Below are positions 36,212 through 45,400 of a stretch of DNA of 64,000 bases, in pieces. The position numbers were made by a program, and so were the translations under genes. The DNA comes from an uncultured Spirochaetota bacterium. Its GTDB lineage: Bacteria > Spirochaetota > Spirochaetia > JAFGXN01. Position 1 is the first letter of the stretch; every line of letters begins with the position of its first letter. The stretch spans positions 186,001 through 250,000 of the forward strand of contig CALXKN010000001.1 in the NCBI GenBank assembly GCA_944388995.1, in the 5' to 3' direction. Under the pieces are notes generated by a model, which saw only the letters and a program-made list of their open reading frames with translations, had not been told where the DNA came from and ran no database searches.

Positions 36212-36841
36212 ATGAAAAGATTACTGACTTTTGCTTTAACAGGAGCGCTTCTGACGGGTTGTCTCTATAATTACGGTTCGGATAAACCGTTAACGGGGCA
36301 GATTCCGAGTACCGACAAATTCAAGCTGGAAGGAACGAAAATCTCTTCCCGGGCGATGAAACCGGCGGATGACGGAACTTATGCTGTCTGGCAGCGTCTT
36401 TATGATACAACTTGGTATCAGACGGAAAAGGAATTTGACGACGGTCGCCTGGAAGTGGAAACCGAATTTGTTTTCTTTAACGCCGATTCGTCGGTATTTG
36501 AAGTGGAAGTTGAAAACGGCCGCGCCGAACGCCCCGACAGAGACGATTACGCCGTTCTGACACCGGTCAAAGCAATCACCTACACTTCGGAGAACCGCCC
36601 CGACGGCAACGATCAGAACGCATGGATTGTCAGCAAACTTGACGGTGAAGGGGAACGGGAATTTGAAGCATACTGGCTCTATAAAGAAGATATTCTTTAT
36701 ATTACGGAAGGCGACAGTGTTCAGGAAGCCGAGCAAATGATGACCTTTGTCATGGATTCTCTGTTTGAAGGAAACGACACGGAACGTTATCTGCTTTCCG
36801 TCAGTCCGGCGCCGGATGACGTAAAAGGCGGCAGACGCTGA
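36212..36841 (+). CDS. Small lipoprotein of unknown function
   Basis: 209 residues. The signal MKRLLTFALTGALLTGC ends in lipobox LTGC. The mature part is acidic with regular beta-type alternation (YDTTWYQTEKEFDDGRLEVE; VFEVEVENGRAERPDRDDYA) and resembles small lipocalin-like or beta-sandwich lipoproteins, but I cannot name a family. The ATG at 36212 has AAAGGAG 8 bases upstream. A start six codons earlier lies over that ribosome site. Single gene with its own promoter and terminator. Confidence 0.85.
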   Translation: MKRLLTFALTGALLTGCLYNYGSDKPLTGQIPSTDKFKLEGTKISSRAMKPADDGTYAVWQRLYDTTWYQTEKEFDDGRLEVETEFVFFNADSSVFEVEVENGRAERPDRDDYAVLTPVKAITYTSENRPDGNDQNAWIVSKLDGEGEREFEAYWLYKEDILYITEGDSVQEAEQMMTFVMDSLFEGNDTERYLLSVSPAPDDVKGGRR

Positions 36842-36891
36842 CCGCATTCTTTACGGGTATTATACAGAAAACCTGTTCATAACCGACTCCT

Positions 36892-36921
36892 GCCGGAAGA
36901 GGAAACTCTTCCGGCTTTTTT
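36892..36921 (+). terminator. Terminator of the 209-aa lipoprotein gene
   Basis: Perfect 10-bp stem GCCGGAAGAG / CTCTTCCGGC with a GAAA tetraloop, followed by six T. Confidence 0.9.
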
Positions 36922-36998
36922 ATGTTTTGCCTTCCGTCTGACTTTCCTTTGGTTTGTCGTCACAGCGAACCTCCGCGCGGCAGCGTAACGGCAGCGGT

Positions 36999-37026
36999 AA
37001 AAAAAGAGCCCCGCAACTGCGGGGCT
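36999..37026 (-). terminator. Terminator of the giant lipoprotein operon
   Basis: Perfect 8-bp stem AGCCCCGC / GCGGGGCT; on the minus strand it is followed by C and a run of T. The 36842-37033 gap otherwise holds only this and the opposing terminator. Confidence 0.88.
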
Positions 37027-37033
37027 GTGAGCG

Positions 37034-40000
37034 TCAGATCTCTTTGTTTGTAGAATACCATTTACCCGGAAAGACGCGTCCTCCGAATTCCCAGTTGATA
37101 CTGGTATAACGGTCTCCGTAACCGGAAGCCGAATCGAAATAATCGACACGTCCCCAACCTTCCTGCAGATATTCGTTACTGGGTAGGGCGCGGTAATTGC
37201 CTGTTCCGTAATTGGCGCCCAACTCCAGACGGAAATTGCTGGCGCCGGGGTAAGTAACGGAGACGGAGCTGCCCGACAGCATGCCGTGGAAATACGTGCC
37301 TCCGTAGAGGTAAGCCGTCATGCTGACCGAACCTTTCATCCCTTCAATCGGCGTGATGATATCGATTTTATTGTTGTTCAGGCACTGTGCGGCGCTGCCT
37401 CCCAACTTGATGGTAAATCCCGTCCAATCGAATTTGATGAAAAGATCGCGGAAGTAAGAGTATCCGTTGCCGTTGGTGCGCAGGTGCGCCGTTCCCGCAA
37501 GGTCAATGATGTTAACAGAAACACTGACCAGCTCGATAGATCCGTCATTGTTTCCTCCGCGGTTGTTGTTCCACCCCTTTTCCGTCCGGGGATCGCGGTC
37601 CAGACCGACTCCCTGTTCTTCCACCTCGTCGTAATAAGCGGCGGGGATTTCATAAAAAGCGATTTCCCGCAGAATCATTCCCAATGACGCAAATTCGCGC
37701 GGCGTCAGCGACGGGTAACCGTAAACAGGATTGGCTGTTTTTCTTTGAATTGCGGTATCGCTCTTATAGGTCAGCACTACGCGGTAGTCGCAGCGCACCG
37801 CTTCTTTGAAATCAAACCGCCCCGGACGGTCGCCGATGTCGCGGCGGGAATTTGCGTTCCCCGTACTCGGATACGTCTTTGCCAGCGGATTGTCGGGGTG
37901 CCACATGTATTTACGCATGACCCAGTCCCAGTTGAGGTAGTGCCATTCGTATTCCGAAGGCGTTCCGTCGGGGTCGTAAACAACGTCGTACTTCGACGCA
38001 TTCTGATTGACCTTACTCTGCGTCCGCTCATACCACGGATGCATATTTTTTTCCGACCATTTCCGCCGGACGGCAATCAGTTTTTCTCCCGTACTGTCGT
38101 CTGTATCATAAAGGGTGTCGTAAACCGTCAGTTCGTTCGTTGAGGTGAAATTCACGGGATATTCAAGGATAATCGATTTCTCCCATGCCACCTTTGCCGG
38201 AGACGGATCGCTTAAATTGGTGTGATTGCTCAGATCCAACGTTCCGAAGGCGTCTGAGGCCAGCTCATTGGTCTTATACCCCTGATGGGTGCCGTTGTAG
38301 CGGTACGTCCGTTCAATCTGCACGTCAAAAAGGTCAATCAGATTGAGCAGTTCTTCACTCGGCTTCAGTGTCAGCTTGATTTTTCCCTGCGTCTTTTGGT
38401 CGGCCGCCGCAGCCGCATCTCCTTGGCTGGCTGTCAGCGTAACCGCCGTCGACGGATCGGGAATGAAAATACGCACCGTTCTTTCCGCAGGCGACCCTAT
38501 CTCAAAGAGACCGGTCAGTCCGGAGAACTGCGCCGTGAATGCGGCTTTCGAGTTCTTTGTATTTTCATTCACCATGTAAACGCGGTAAATGTAGCGCTTG
38601 TCGGTTGAAGCGTCGGTAATGGCTGCATCGACGTTTGTGTCGCTGTAGGAATTGGCCGACAGCACCGCGCCGTTCAGAACCGACGATTCATCGCTGACGT
38701 CCGTCCATGCATTACCGTTTGCCAGCACTTTGAACTCGGTCAGCGCCGGAGTTTTTTCGGCAGAGTACGGTCCGGCTCTCAGAATGCGGTAAGTGTAACC
38801 GCTTCCCTGCGCATTCCATGACAGGTTGATCGAATCGGTTTTTACCTGTGTCCTGAAATTGGAAACCGGCGCCAATGCAATTCCGTACGCGGTGTTTTTT
38901 GCCGCCTGGTTGTACGACGTCAGAAATTTTCCGATTTTACCTTCCTCTTCCATACCGACGACGGCATAATATGCGCCTTCGTCTCCGCTCTCCACATAGG
39001 CGTAGAAGAGCCCCTTCGTTTCGTCGTAGCCATAACCCTTTTCGGCGGACGCAACCGTCATATCGGTAAAATCAACGACGGGGGTCTTTTGGGTTAAATC
39101 AACGGCTCCGGAGACTTCGTCCGCCGAGAGTTTGTAAACGGCGTATTTTTCCGATTTTGACTCGGGCGCCCACTGAACTTTCGTCCAGCCTTTAACCAGA
39201 TAATTGTCCATTTTGACCGTAATGACTTCCGGAAGACTGTAATCCACAGCGCCGCGGTCGACCGTGAACCGGTACTCGACGCTCGGCGATTCATTCTGAG
39301 CCGCATCGACAGCCTTTACTGTCATTGAATACGCTCCGTCCGCCAGTTCGGAACAGGTAAAATATGCGTTTTGTGTTTCCGTTGTTTCTCCGCGGAAAAC
39401 GCACACATATTTCGAAGCGCCGCTGACAGCCGCCCACTCGATGCGCGGCGTCGTATCGCCTGTCGTATTGACCTTGCCCTGCAACATCGGGGCAGGCGCC
39501 GTAGGCGGATTGATGTCGATGAGAGCAATCGGATACTCTGCGGAAATCGACCAGTCGCCGCCGACGCGGACCTGCACAAAAAGCGTCACATCTTCTGCGT
39601 CAATCAAAAGGCCGTCGGCAATATTGAACGAAACTTCCGTCACAGGCGAAGACTGCGGAACAACCGTCCATGCGCTTCCGCCGTTACTGAAACGGTAACG
39701 AACGCTGTCAATTTGACCGACGCTTGTATCGCCGTTCTGAGTTACTTTGACCTCCGCGTTTTTCATTGAAAAGTTGAGCCACGGACCGCCTTCTTCTCCG
39801 GCTGTCGCTTCGTAAACGGGCACGGCGACCGTCGGGGCGGGCGGAGCTTCTTTGATGTAAGTCCGGAACGTTGCGGTCTTCGACCAGTTGCCGAACTCGT
39901 CGGAGGCCTGCACATGAACCGTTACGGTTTCGCCGACCGTTGCGGTTTTATCGTAAACGACGGTGTTGGCCGTCGGATTTTCTTCGTTCTGCTTCCAGTC

Positions 40001-42466
40001 GCTTCCGGCCGCCGCTTCGTCAACCGTAAACTGCCAGCGGTAAGCGGCCACATCGCGCGGATTGGGGTGCGACAGCGTCCATGTCGGAGAAAATTCCGTC
40101 GTCTCTTCAGAGCCGCCGATCACGGGAGCGTCGGGAGCCAGACCGTCCATGATAATCGGAACGGCGGCAGGCAACGAATTTGTGCCCTCGTCGTCAGTAT
40201 AACATGCTACGACAAAGAGCATCAGCGAGGTGTCTTTTCCTTTGTATTCGTCGCCATACGATACCGAATACGTTGTCGTTCCCGTCGGCAAAGGTTCTTC
40301 GGCGGTATTCGGTTCGCGTCCGACCGAAGCCCACACTTTGGAGACGGTTTTCCCGTCAGGATACGTCCAGTTCCAAACGGCTTGGGATCCTTCTCCGCCG
40401 ACGCGGTCGGCAACCGCTGTGACAATCGGAGCAGGCGGCAGCGAAGCAGAATCAACCACTTCGGTTTCAAATGTCACCTCATCGGAGGCAATTCCGACAA
40501 TATTGACGCTGCGGACACTGAAAACATACGGTCTGTTTGCCAGTGATTCAGGAAGTCCCGACGTCACGGTCACTGACCGTTCGTCGACGCTGTCGGTCTG
40601 CATCCAGGAAGTTGCCTGATTGCCGTTTTTAACATTGATTTGATATTCGAAATAAGCGATGTTTTCAGGATTTGCAATGTCCCAGCTCCACGTCGGATAC
40701 CCCAGCTTTTCACCGCTGATTGTTTCAACGGATCCGACTTTTGTGGAACCGATCAGATTAATCGGCGGCTGCGGTTTTGACGTGCGGTCAACGATGTAAG
40801 TCAGCCCGACGGGATCGCTCCACTGCGGATTTCCCGCATCGTTTCCGTCAATCAGCTGAGACAGATAAAGGGTATAATAACCTTCTTCTTCCGCCGTCAC
40901 CGAATACGAAGTCCCTTTGTTGATAATCCAGCCGCCTTCGGTACTGACTTCAGGCGCCGGCGGGACAGCGTTCTGTCCGTCGTTTTTTGGTGTAAAGAAG
41001 TAAGCGGTTTTGTATTCGGCGCCCGCTTCCAGACCGGGAACGGAAGCCCACATCCAAACCAGTTCCACCTGATCGGTGTACCAATAACCGGACCCGGGAG
41101 AAGTTTCGCTGATGGCGCCTTCCCATCTTGTAAAGGAAGGTTTGTCAGCATCAATCGGCTGATAAACGACCGAAACTTCCACCTGCCGCGATTCGTTGCC
41201 CGCAGCGTCGACAGCCGAAAAATAGAAACGGTAAGTTCCCGCTTCCAGTCCGGTATCCTGCGAAAAAGGTTTGGTAAACGGCGTCCAGTCTTCTTCAACT
41301 TGTTCGGGAACATCAACCGTTCCGACGCCGAGATTGGCTCCGCCTTCCTCTCTGGCATTGATTTTCACCGTATCGTCGGAGACATAAATGCATTGAAATC
41401 CGACAGTCGTATCCGTGCTGACCAGCGCCGGATTGGCGATAAATTCGGGAACGTCGGGGGCGGTGATATCAATGCGGAAAAACAACGCCGCCTCTTTCGA
41501 CCAAATTCCCAGTTCGTTCTGAGCCTGAACAAAGAAAACATAGAGTCCTTCGGTCAGCTTATTGAATACGGCGGAAGATAACGCTCCGCTGACCCATTTG
41601 TCGGTATCGGGCACAACACCTTCCGTTGTTTCAACCGCCTTCATCTGGAAACGGCACGGAGCCTGCTCTCCCGAATCAAACGATTCTGCGCGCCATTCAA
41701 TTTCCAGAGTTTTCTTATTGGTCTCATAAACGCCGCCCTCTTCAGTCGGCTTCGGAGAGAGAATTTCCGGAGGCGTCGTTCCGTATTCGGTATTGACTTC
41801 AAACTCGACGCTGCCGCTCTCTTCCGCCGCTTTGCCCAAAACGGTGTACGGCAGAACTTCCAGAATGTAACAGCCGTCTTCCAGCTCAATATCAAGTTTC
41901 AGGTAACGGACATCGGCGCTGAAAATCAGCGTATCGAAAACGGCGTTCCAACTTTCATCATCGCCTTTTTTCTTCAGCGACACGGCGTAAGAGGCGGCAT
42001 CGGCGGCCTCCGTCCAACGGAAAGAGGGCGAGCGTTCGCTGATGAGGCTTCCTTCAATACATTCCACCGTCGGCGCCGCATTAATGGATCCGGTATTAAC
42101 GGTAAACAGGAAGGTTACCGCAGGCGAAGCCACATCGGGATCTTTTTTCTTTTCGCCGGGGCGGTAGGAGACAACCTGCAATACGTAAACGCCGTCGGGG
42201 AGTTTTTTCGGTACCTGCCACGAGACGTTTTCGGCAGCACTCACTTTAACGGGGGCGACCGCCTCTTTTCCCGTTGCCTGATCGAGGACGGAAACCATGT
42301 AATAAGTCGCGCCGCCGACCGCCTCCTTCCATTTGAAAGTCGGCTGAGCGGAGGCCGTCAGAGTCGAACCTTCAACAATCGGAGGAAACAGAGCGATTTT
42401 ATCTTTACAGCCGATCAAAACGGCCGTCAATACCAGCAGAAACGCAAAAGCTTTTTTCATCGACAT
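37034..42466 (-). CDS. Giant repeat lipoprotein, Fn3/Ig-like (1810 aa)
   Basis: 1810 residues, lipobox LIGC after a 19-residue signal. Most of the protein is about a dozen beta-sandwich repeats of 90-110 residues of Fn3/Ig type. Each repeat typically has P-x-F-x-W near its start and a DxxGNxS turn near its end (for example VDAAGNESRQVEVSV, ASDEFGNWSKTATF). The last 450 residues are different: an aromatic-rich stretch with WHPDNPLAKTYP and a final glycine-rich beta domain (GYSYFRDLFIKFDWTGF). It is probably a long surface stalk or adhesin. AAGGAG lies 9 bases before the ATG at 42466. It follows the 1532-aa paralogue by 14 bases in the same operon. Confidence 0.9.
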   Translation of the reverse strand: MSMKKAFAFLLVLTAVLIGCKDKIALFPPIVEGSTLTASAQPTFKWKEAVGGATYYMVSVLDQATGKEAVAPVKVSAAENVSWQVPKKLPDGVYVLQVVSYRPGEKKKDPDVASPAVTFLFTVNTGSINAAPTVECIEGSLISERSPSFRWTEAADAASYAVSLKKKGDDESWNAVFDTLIFSADVRYLKLDIELEDGCYILEVLPYTVLGKAAEESGSVEFEVNTEYGTTPPEILSPKPTEEGGVYETNKKTLEIEWRAESFDSGEQAPCRFQMKAVETTEGVVPDTDKWVSGALSSAVFNKLTEGLYVFFVQAQNELGIWSKEAALFFRIDITAPDVPEFIANPALVSTDTTVGFQCIYVSDDTVKINAREEGGANLGVGTVDVPEQVEEDWTPFTKPFSQDTGLEAGTYRFYFSAVDAAGNESRQVEVSVVYQPIDADKPSFTRWEGAISETSPGSGYWYTDQVELVWMWASVPGLEAGAEYKTAYFFTPKNDGQNAVPPAPEVSTEGGWIINKGTSYSVTAEEEGYYTLYLSQLIDGNDAGNPQWSDPVGLTYIVDRTSKPQPPINLIGSTKVGSVETISGEKLGYPTWSWDIANPENIAYFEYQINVKNGNQATSWMQTDSVDERSVTVTSGLPESLANRPYVFSVRSVNIVGIASDEVTFETEVVDSASLPPAPIVTAVADRVGGEGSQAVWNWTYPDGKTVSKVWASVGREPNTAEEPLPTGTTTYSVSYGDEYKGKDTSLMLFVVACYTDDEGTNSLPAAVPIIMDGLAPDAPVIGGSEETTEFSPTWTLSHPNPRDVAAYRWQFTVDEAAAGSDWKQNEENPTANTVVYDKTATVGETVTVHVQASDEFGNWSKTATFRTYIKEAPPAPTVAVPVYEATAGEEGGPWLNFSMKNAEVKVTQNGDTSVGQIDSVRYRFSNGGSAWTVVPQSSPVTEVSFNIADGLLIDAEDVTLFVQVRVGGDWSISAEYPIALIDINPPTAPAPMLQGKVNTTGDTTPRIEWAAVSGASKYVCVFRGETTETQNAYFTCSELADGAYSMTVKAVDAAQNESPSVEYRFTVDRGAVDYSLPEVITVKMDNYLVKGWTKVQWAPESKSEKYAVYKLSADEVSGAVDLTQKTPVVDFTDMTVASAEKGYGYDETKGLFYAYVESGDEGAYYAVVGMEEEGKIGKFLTSYNQAAKNTAYGIALAPVSNFRTQVKTDSINLSWNAQGSGYTYRILRAGPYSAEKTPALTEFKVLANGNAWTDVSDESSVLNGAVLSANSYSDTNVDAAITDASTDKRYIYRVYMVNENTKNSKAAFTAQFSGLTGLFEIGSPAERTVRIFIPDPSTAVTLTASQGDAAAAADQKTQGKIKLTLKPSEELLNLIDLFDVQIERTYRYNGTHQGYKTNELASDAFGTLDLSNHTNLSDPSPAKVAWEKSIILEYPVNFTSTNELTVYDTLYDTDDSTGEKLIAVRRKWSEKNMHPWYERTQSKVNQNASKYDVVYDPDGTPSEYEWHYLNWDWVMRKYMWHPDNPLAKTYPSTGNANSRRDIGDRPGRFDFKEAVRCDYRVVLTYKSDTAIQRKTANPVYGYPSLTPREFASLGMILREIAFYEIPAAYYDEVEEQGVGLDRDPRTEKGWNNNRGGNNDGSIELVSVSVNIIDLAGTAHLRTNGNGYSYFRDLFIKFDWTGFTIKLGGSAAQCLNNNKIDIITPIEGMKGSVSMTAYLYGGTYFHGMLSGSSVSVTYPGASNFRLELGANYGTGNYRALPSNEYLQEGWGRVDYFDSASGYGDRYTSINWEFGGRVFPGKWYSTNKEI

Positions 42467-42480
42467 TTTTCTTCTCCTTT

Positions 42481-45400
42481 TTATTTACCGGGCCAGTTGA
42501 TCACTTCGACTTTGAAATTCAACAGATTGAAGCCCGTTCTGTCGTTTGCTCCGGAATCCAGGACTTCCGCTTTCATGACCGGGTTGAGGATATCCTCGCC
42601 GGGGGTCACATCGACGGAAACCGACGCCTCCTGCCCGGCGTTCGGCGCAACCTCTTTGCTTCCCAAATCGGACGCTCCTCCGGGACCGCAAACCGTCAGT
42701 TTAAACGAATTGGGAATATAACTATCCTGAGTCGGAGTGCGGTAGGCCACCGTAAAACGGTAAGTACACCCCTTCCACAACCGGATGGCGGATCCTGTCT
42801 TGGCCGGGTCGGCGTAGATTTCGCCGGCAACGTTACGGACATATTGGAATGTAGAAAGTTGTCTTTGTCCGATGAAGTGGATATTCCCATCGTAAATGCC
42901 GATCGCCATTTGATTGGCGTCATAATCGCCGAGATCGTTGGTCATCACTTTATATGTTGTTCCGGGTGAATACGCTGCCGATTTCGGATCCTGCGTAGTC
43001 CCTCCAAAGAGCTGATAGTACTGAAAATTGATTGCCGCTTTGGTGATCGAGTAGGCGCCGCTGCGGTTCAATGAACTTCCGTCGGAAGCGTCGGCGGAAA
43101 AACCCGGCCACGCATTGACTGTCGGGGCGTTGACTGTCAGCTTAATCGTTTTTGTCGATGTATTGCCGAGATTGTCAACCGCTTTGACGGTCATCAGGTT
43201 TTCGCCTTTCACCTGACGGTAAGTGTACTCTCCGTCAATATCGGCCAACGGGTATTCATACGTGATTTCGGGAGCCGTATCAAAGTCGCTTACCGACGCC
43301 ATTGCCGCAATTTCATCCTTGGTTTTCCGCGCATCTCCGAAATTAAATGTCAGCATCTCTTGCAGCGTAATCGCAGGGTCGGTTGCGTCGCGGTAAAAAT
43401 TCATTTTCGCCGCTTCACTCTTGTTACCCGCACGGTCAACCGCTTTCACCAGAAAGGTGTACCAGCTGTCGCTCGTTTTGGTGACGGTGTACGAAAGTCC
43501 GTCCGCATTGTCGGCAAACGCGCCGTCGTCCGCCGATGCGTCGCGGCCGTCGGCAACCGCTACCAAGAAGACAGTATCTCCTTCGGGAGCCGTGTACGAG
43601 AACTCAAAATTATCGGTATTTTTTCCGGCGTTGTCCGTACCGGCGCCGTCAATCAAAACCAAATCGGTCGGCGCTTCCGGCGCAACGGTGTCCAATCGCT
43701 GGGAAATGTTGACGGGAACGGAGACATTGCCCGCCAAGTCGACGGCATAAACGCTCAGCGAATACGATGTATCGGGAGTTTCCGGCATTTGCGACGAAGC
43801 GCTCCATGTCAGCGTATCCGCGCTCAGGTCGTCTGCTTCCTCCGTTCCTGCCAATTCAACCTTCCACCCCTGCAGAGCCTCGCAGTCGTCGCCTGCCTTC
43901 CACTTGAACTCAAGGGCGCGGTTGTTGATCCACTCCGCAGTGCCGTCGTTCACCGGCGACGGCGGGGCCAAACGGTCAATCCGAATGGCAGAAGAAGCGT
44001 AAGATTCGCTCCAGTTGCCCGCCAAATCCTGCACCTGAACAGCCAGCACAACTTTCCGGTCGCTGTTTTCGCCGACAAAATCGACCGTCGACGGTGACGG
44101 CGCCGCCGAAGTCGCAGCCGCTTCGTTCCAGATCCATTCGTTTTCGGGAACATCTTCGGTGTTGATGGTGTAACGGATCGCCTTCAATTCTTCCGATTCG
44201 GCGGGAAGCGCCCACGACCAGACATTGGACGCCTTTCCGTCATTCGTAATGCGCAGATTTGCGTCATCCGGATTTTCGACCGTCAAGTCTTCCGCCACCG
44301 TAATCACGGGTAGAGCGTCCGGCGCTTCGGTATCCACAAACAGTTCACCGTAACCGCTGTCAGACCAACGTCCGTCAGCAGTGCTCCGTCTTTGAACGTA
44401 AAGCACATAACCGTTGGTGTGATCCCCGCCGTCCAAATTGTGTTCCGACGTATATCCGACCAGTTCGTCAACCGTTTTCCATTCACCGTCGTCTTCGGGG
44501 ACGCCGCTTTTCTGAATTTGATAACGGAACTGGTCGGCGTTTGAAGCGGAATCGGGTTGAACCGTCCAGCTCGGTTTAAGGTTGTTCGTGTACGGCGATA
44601 CCGCTTCGACCACCGGACCTTTCAGCCCCTCCACAACGATATCTTTGTAAACCGGCCGGGAAGCGTTTTCCCCGGAACCTTGTTTTTTGGCAATCACGTA
44701 AATGCGGTGTTCTCCCGGCGCAAGAAAAGTGCGGACCGTTTTTCCGTCGGAGGTAACCTCCTCAAGCGCATCGGGATTCGTTCCGGCCACCGCCGGCAGT
44801 GAATCGACATACCAATCGTATTCAATCGGACTTCCGTCGGGAATGGTTGCATTTGCCGTTATTTCGTACATTAATTCCATAATCTGACCGGGAACGGCTG
44901 TTTTTGTCCCCACAGGCCGGGACATTCCCTCTCCCGGAATTTCTTTAAACTGAATATCGGAAACGGTCGGCGTCATATTCTCGACCAAAATCAGCCGGTT
45001 AACAGTGTCTCCGTCTTCATTGGTCAGAGTAATGGTGTAATAGCCGGCCTGCCCGAGAAGCAAATTGTACGTCCCGTCTCCGTTGGAAGTCAGCCGGTCT
45101 CCGCCGACGCCCGTATTATTGTCAACATAAGCGTTGGTCTCGCCGTCAATTTCCACCTTCCATTTGAATGCGGAGAAATCGGCGACAGGATTACCGTTTT
45201 TCCGGCTGCCCGTTGCATCAAGCCTGACGGATTCCCCGGCGTAGTATTTTCTGAGCGCCGACGAAGCCAGTCCCTGAACATCAAACGTCAGAAATGAGAG
45301 ATCGGTGGTTGCGGTAAAAACTTTCCGCGCTTCGGAGTATCCGCTTCCGTTCTCCAGCACAAGGGAGACGGCGTAACTGACGTCGTTATCGTTACTCATC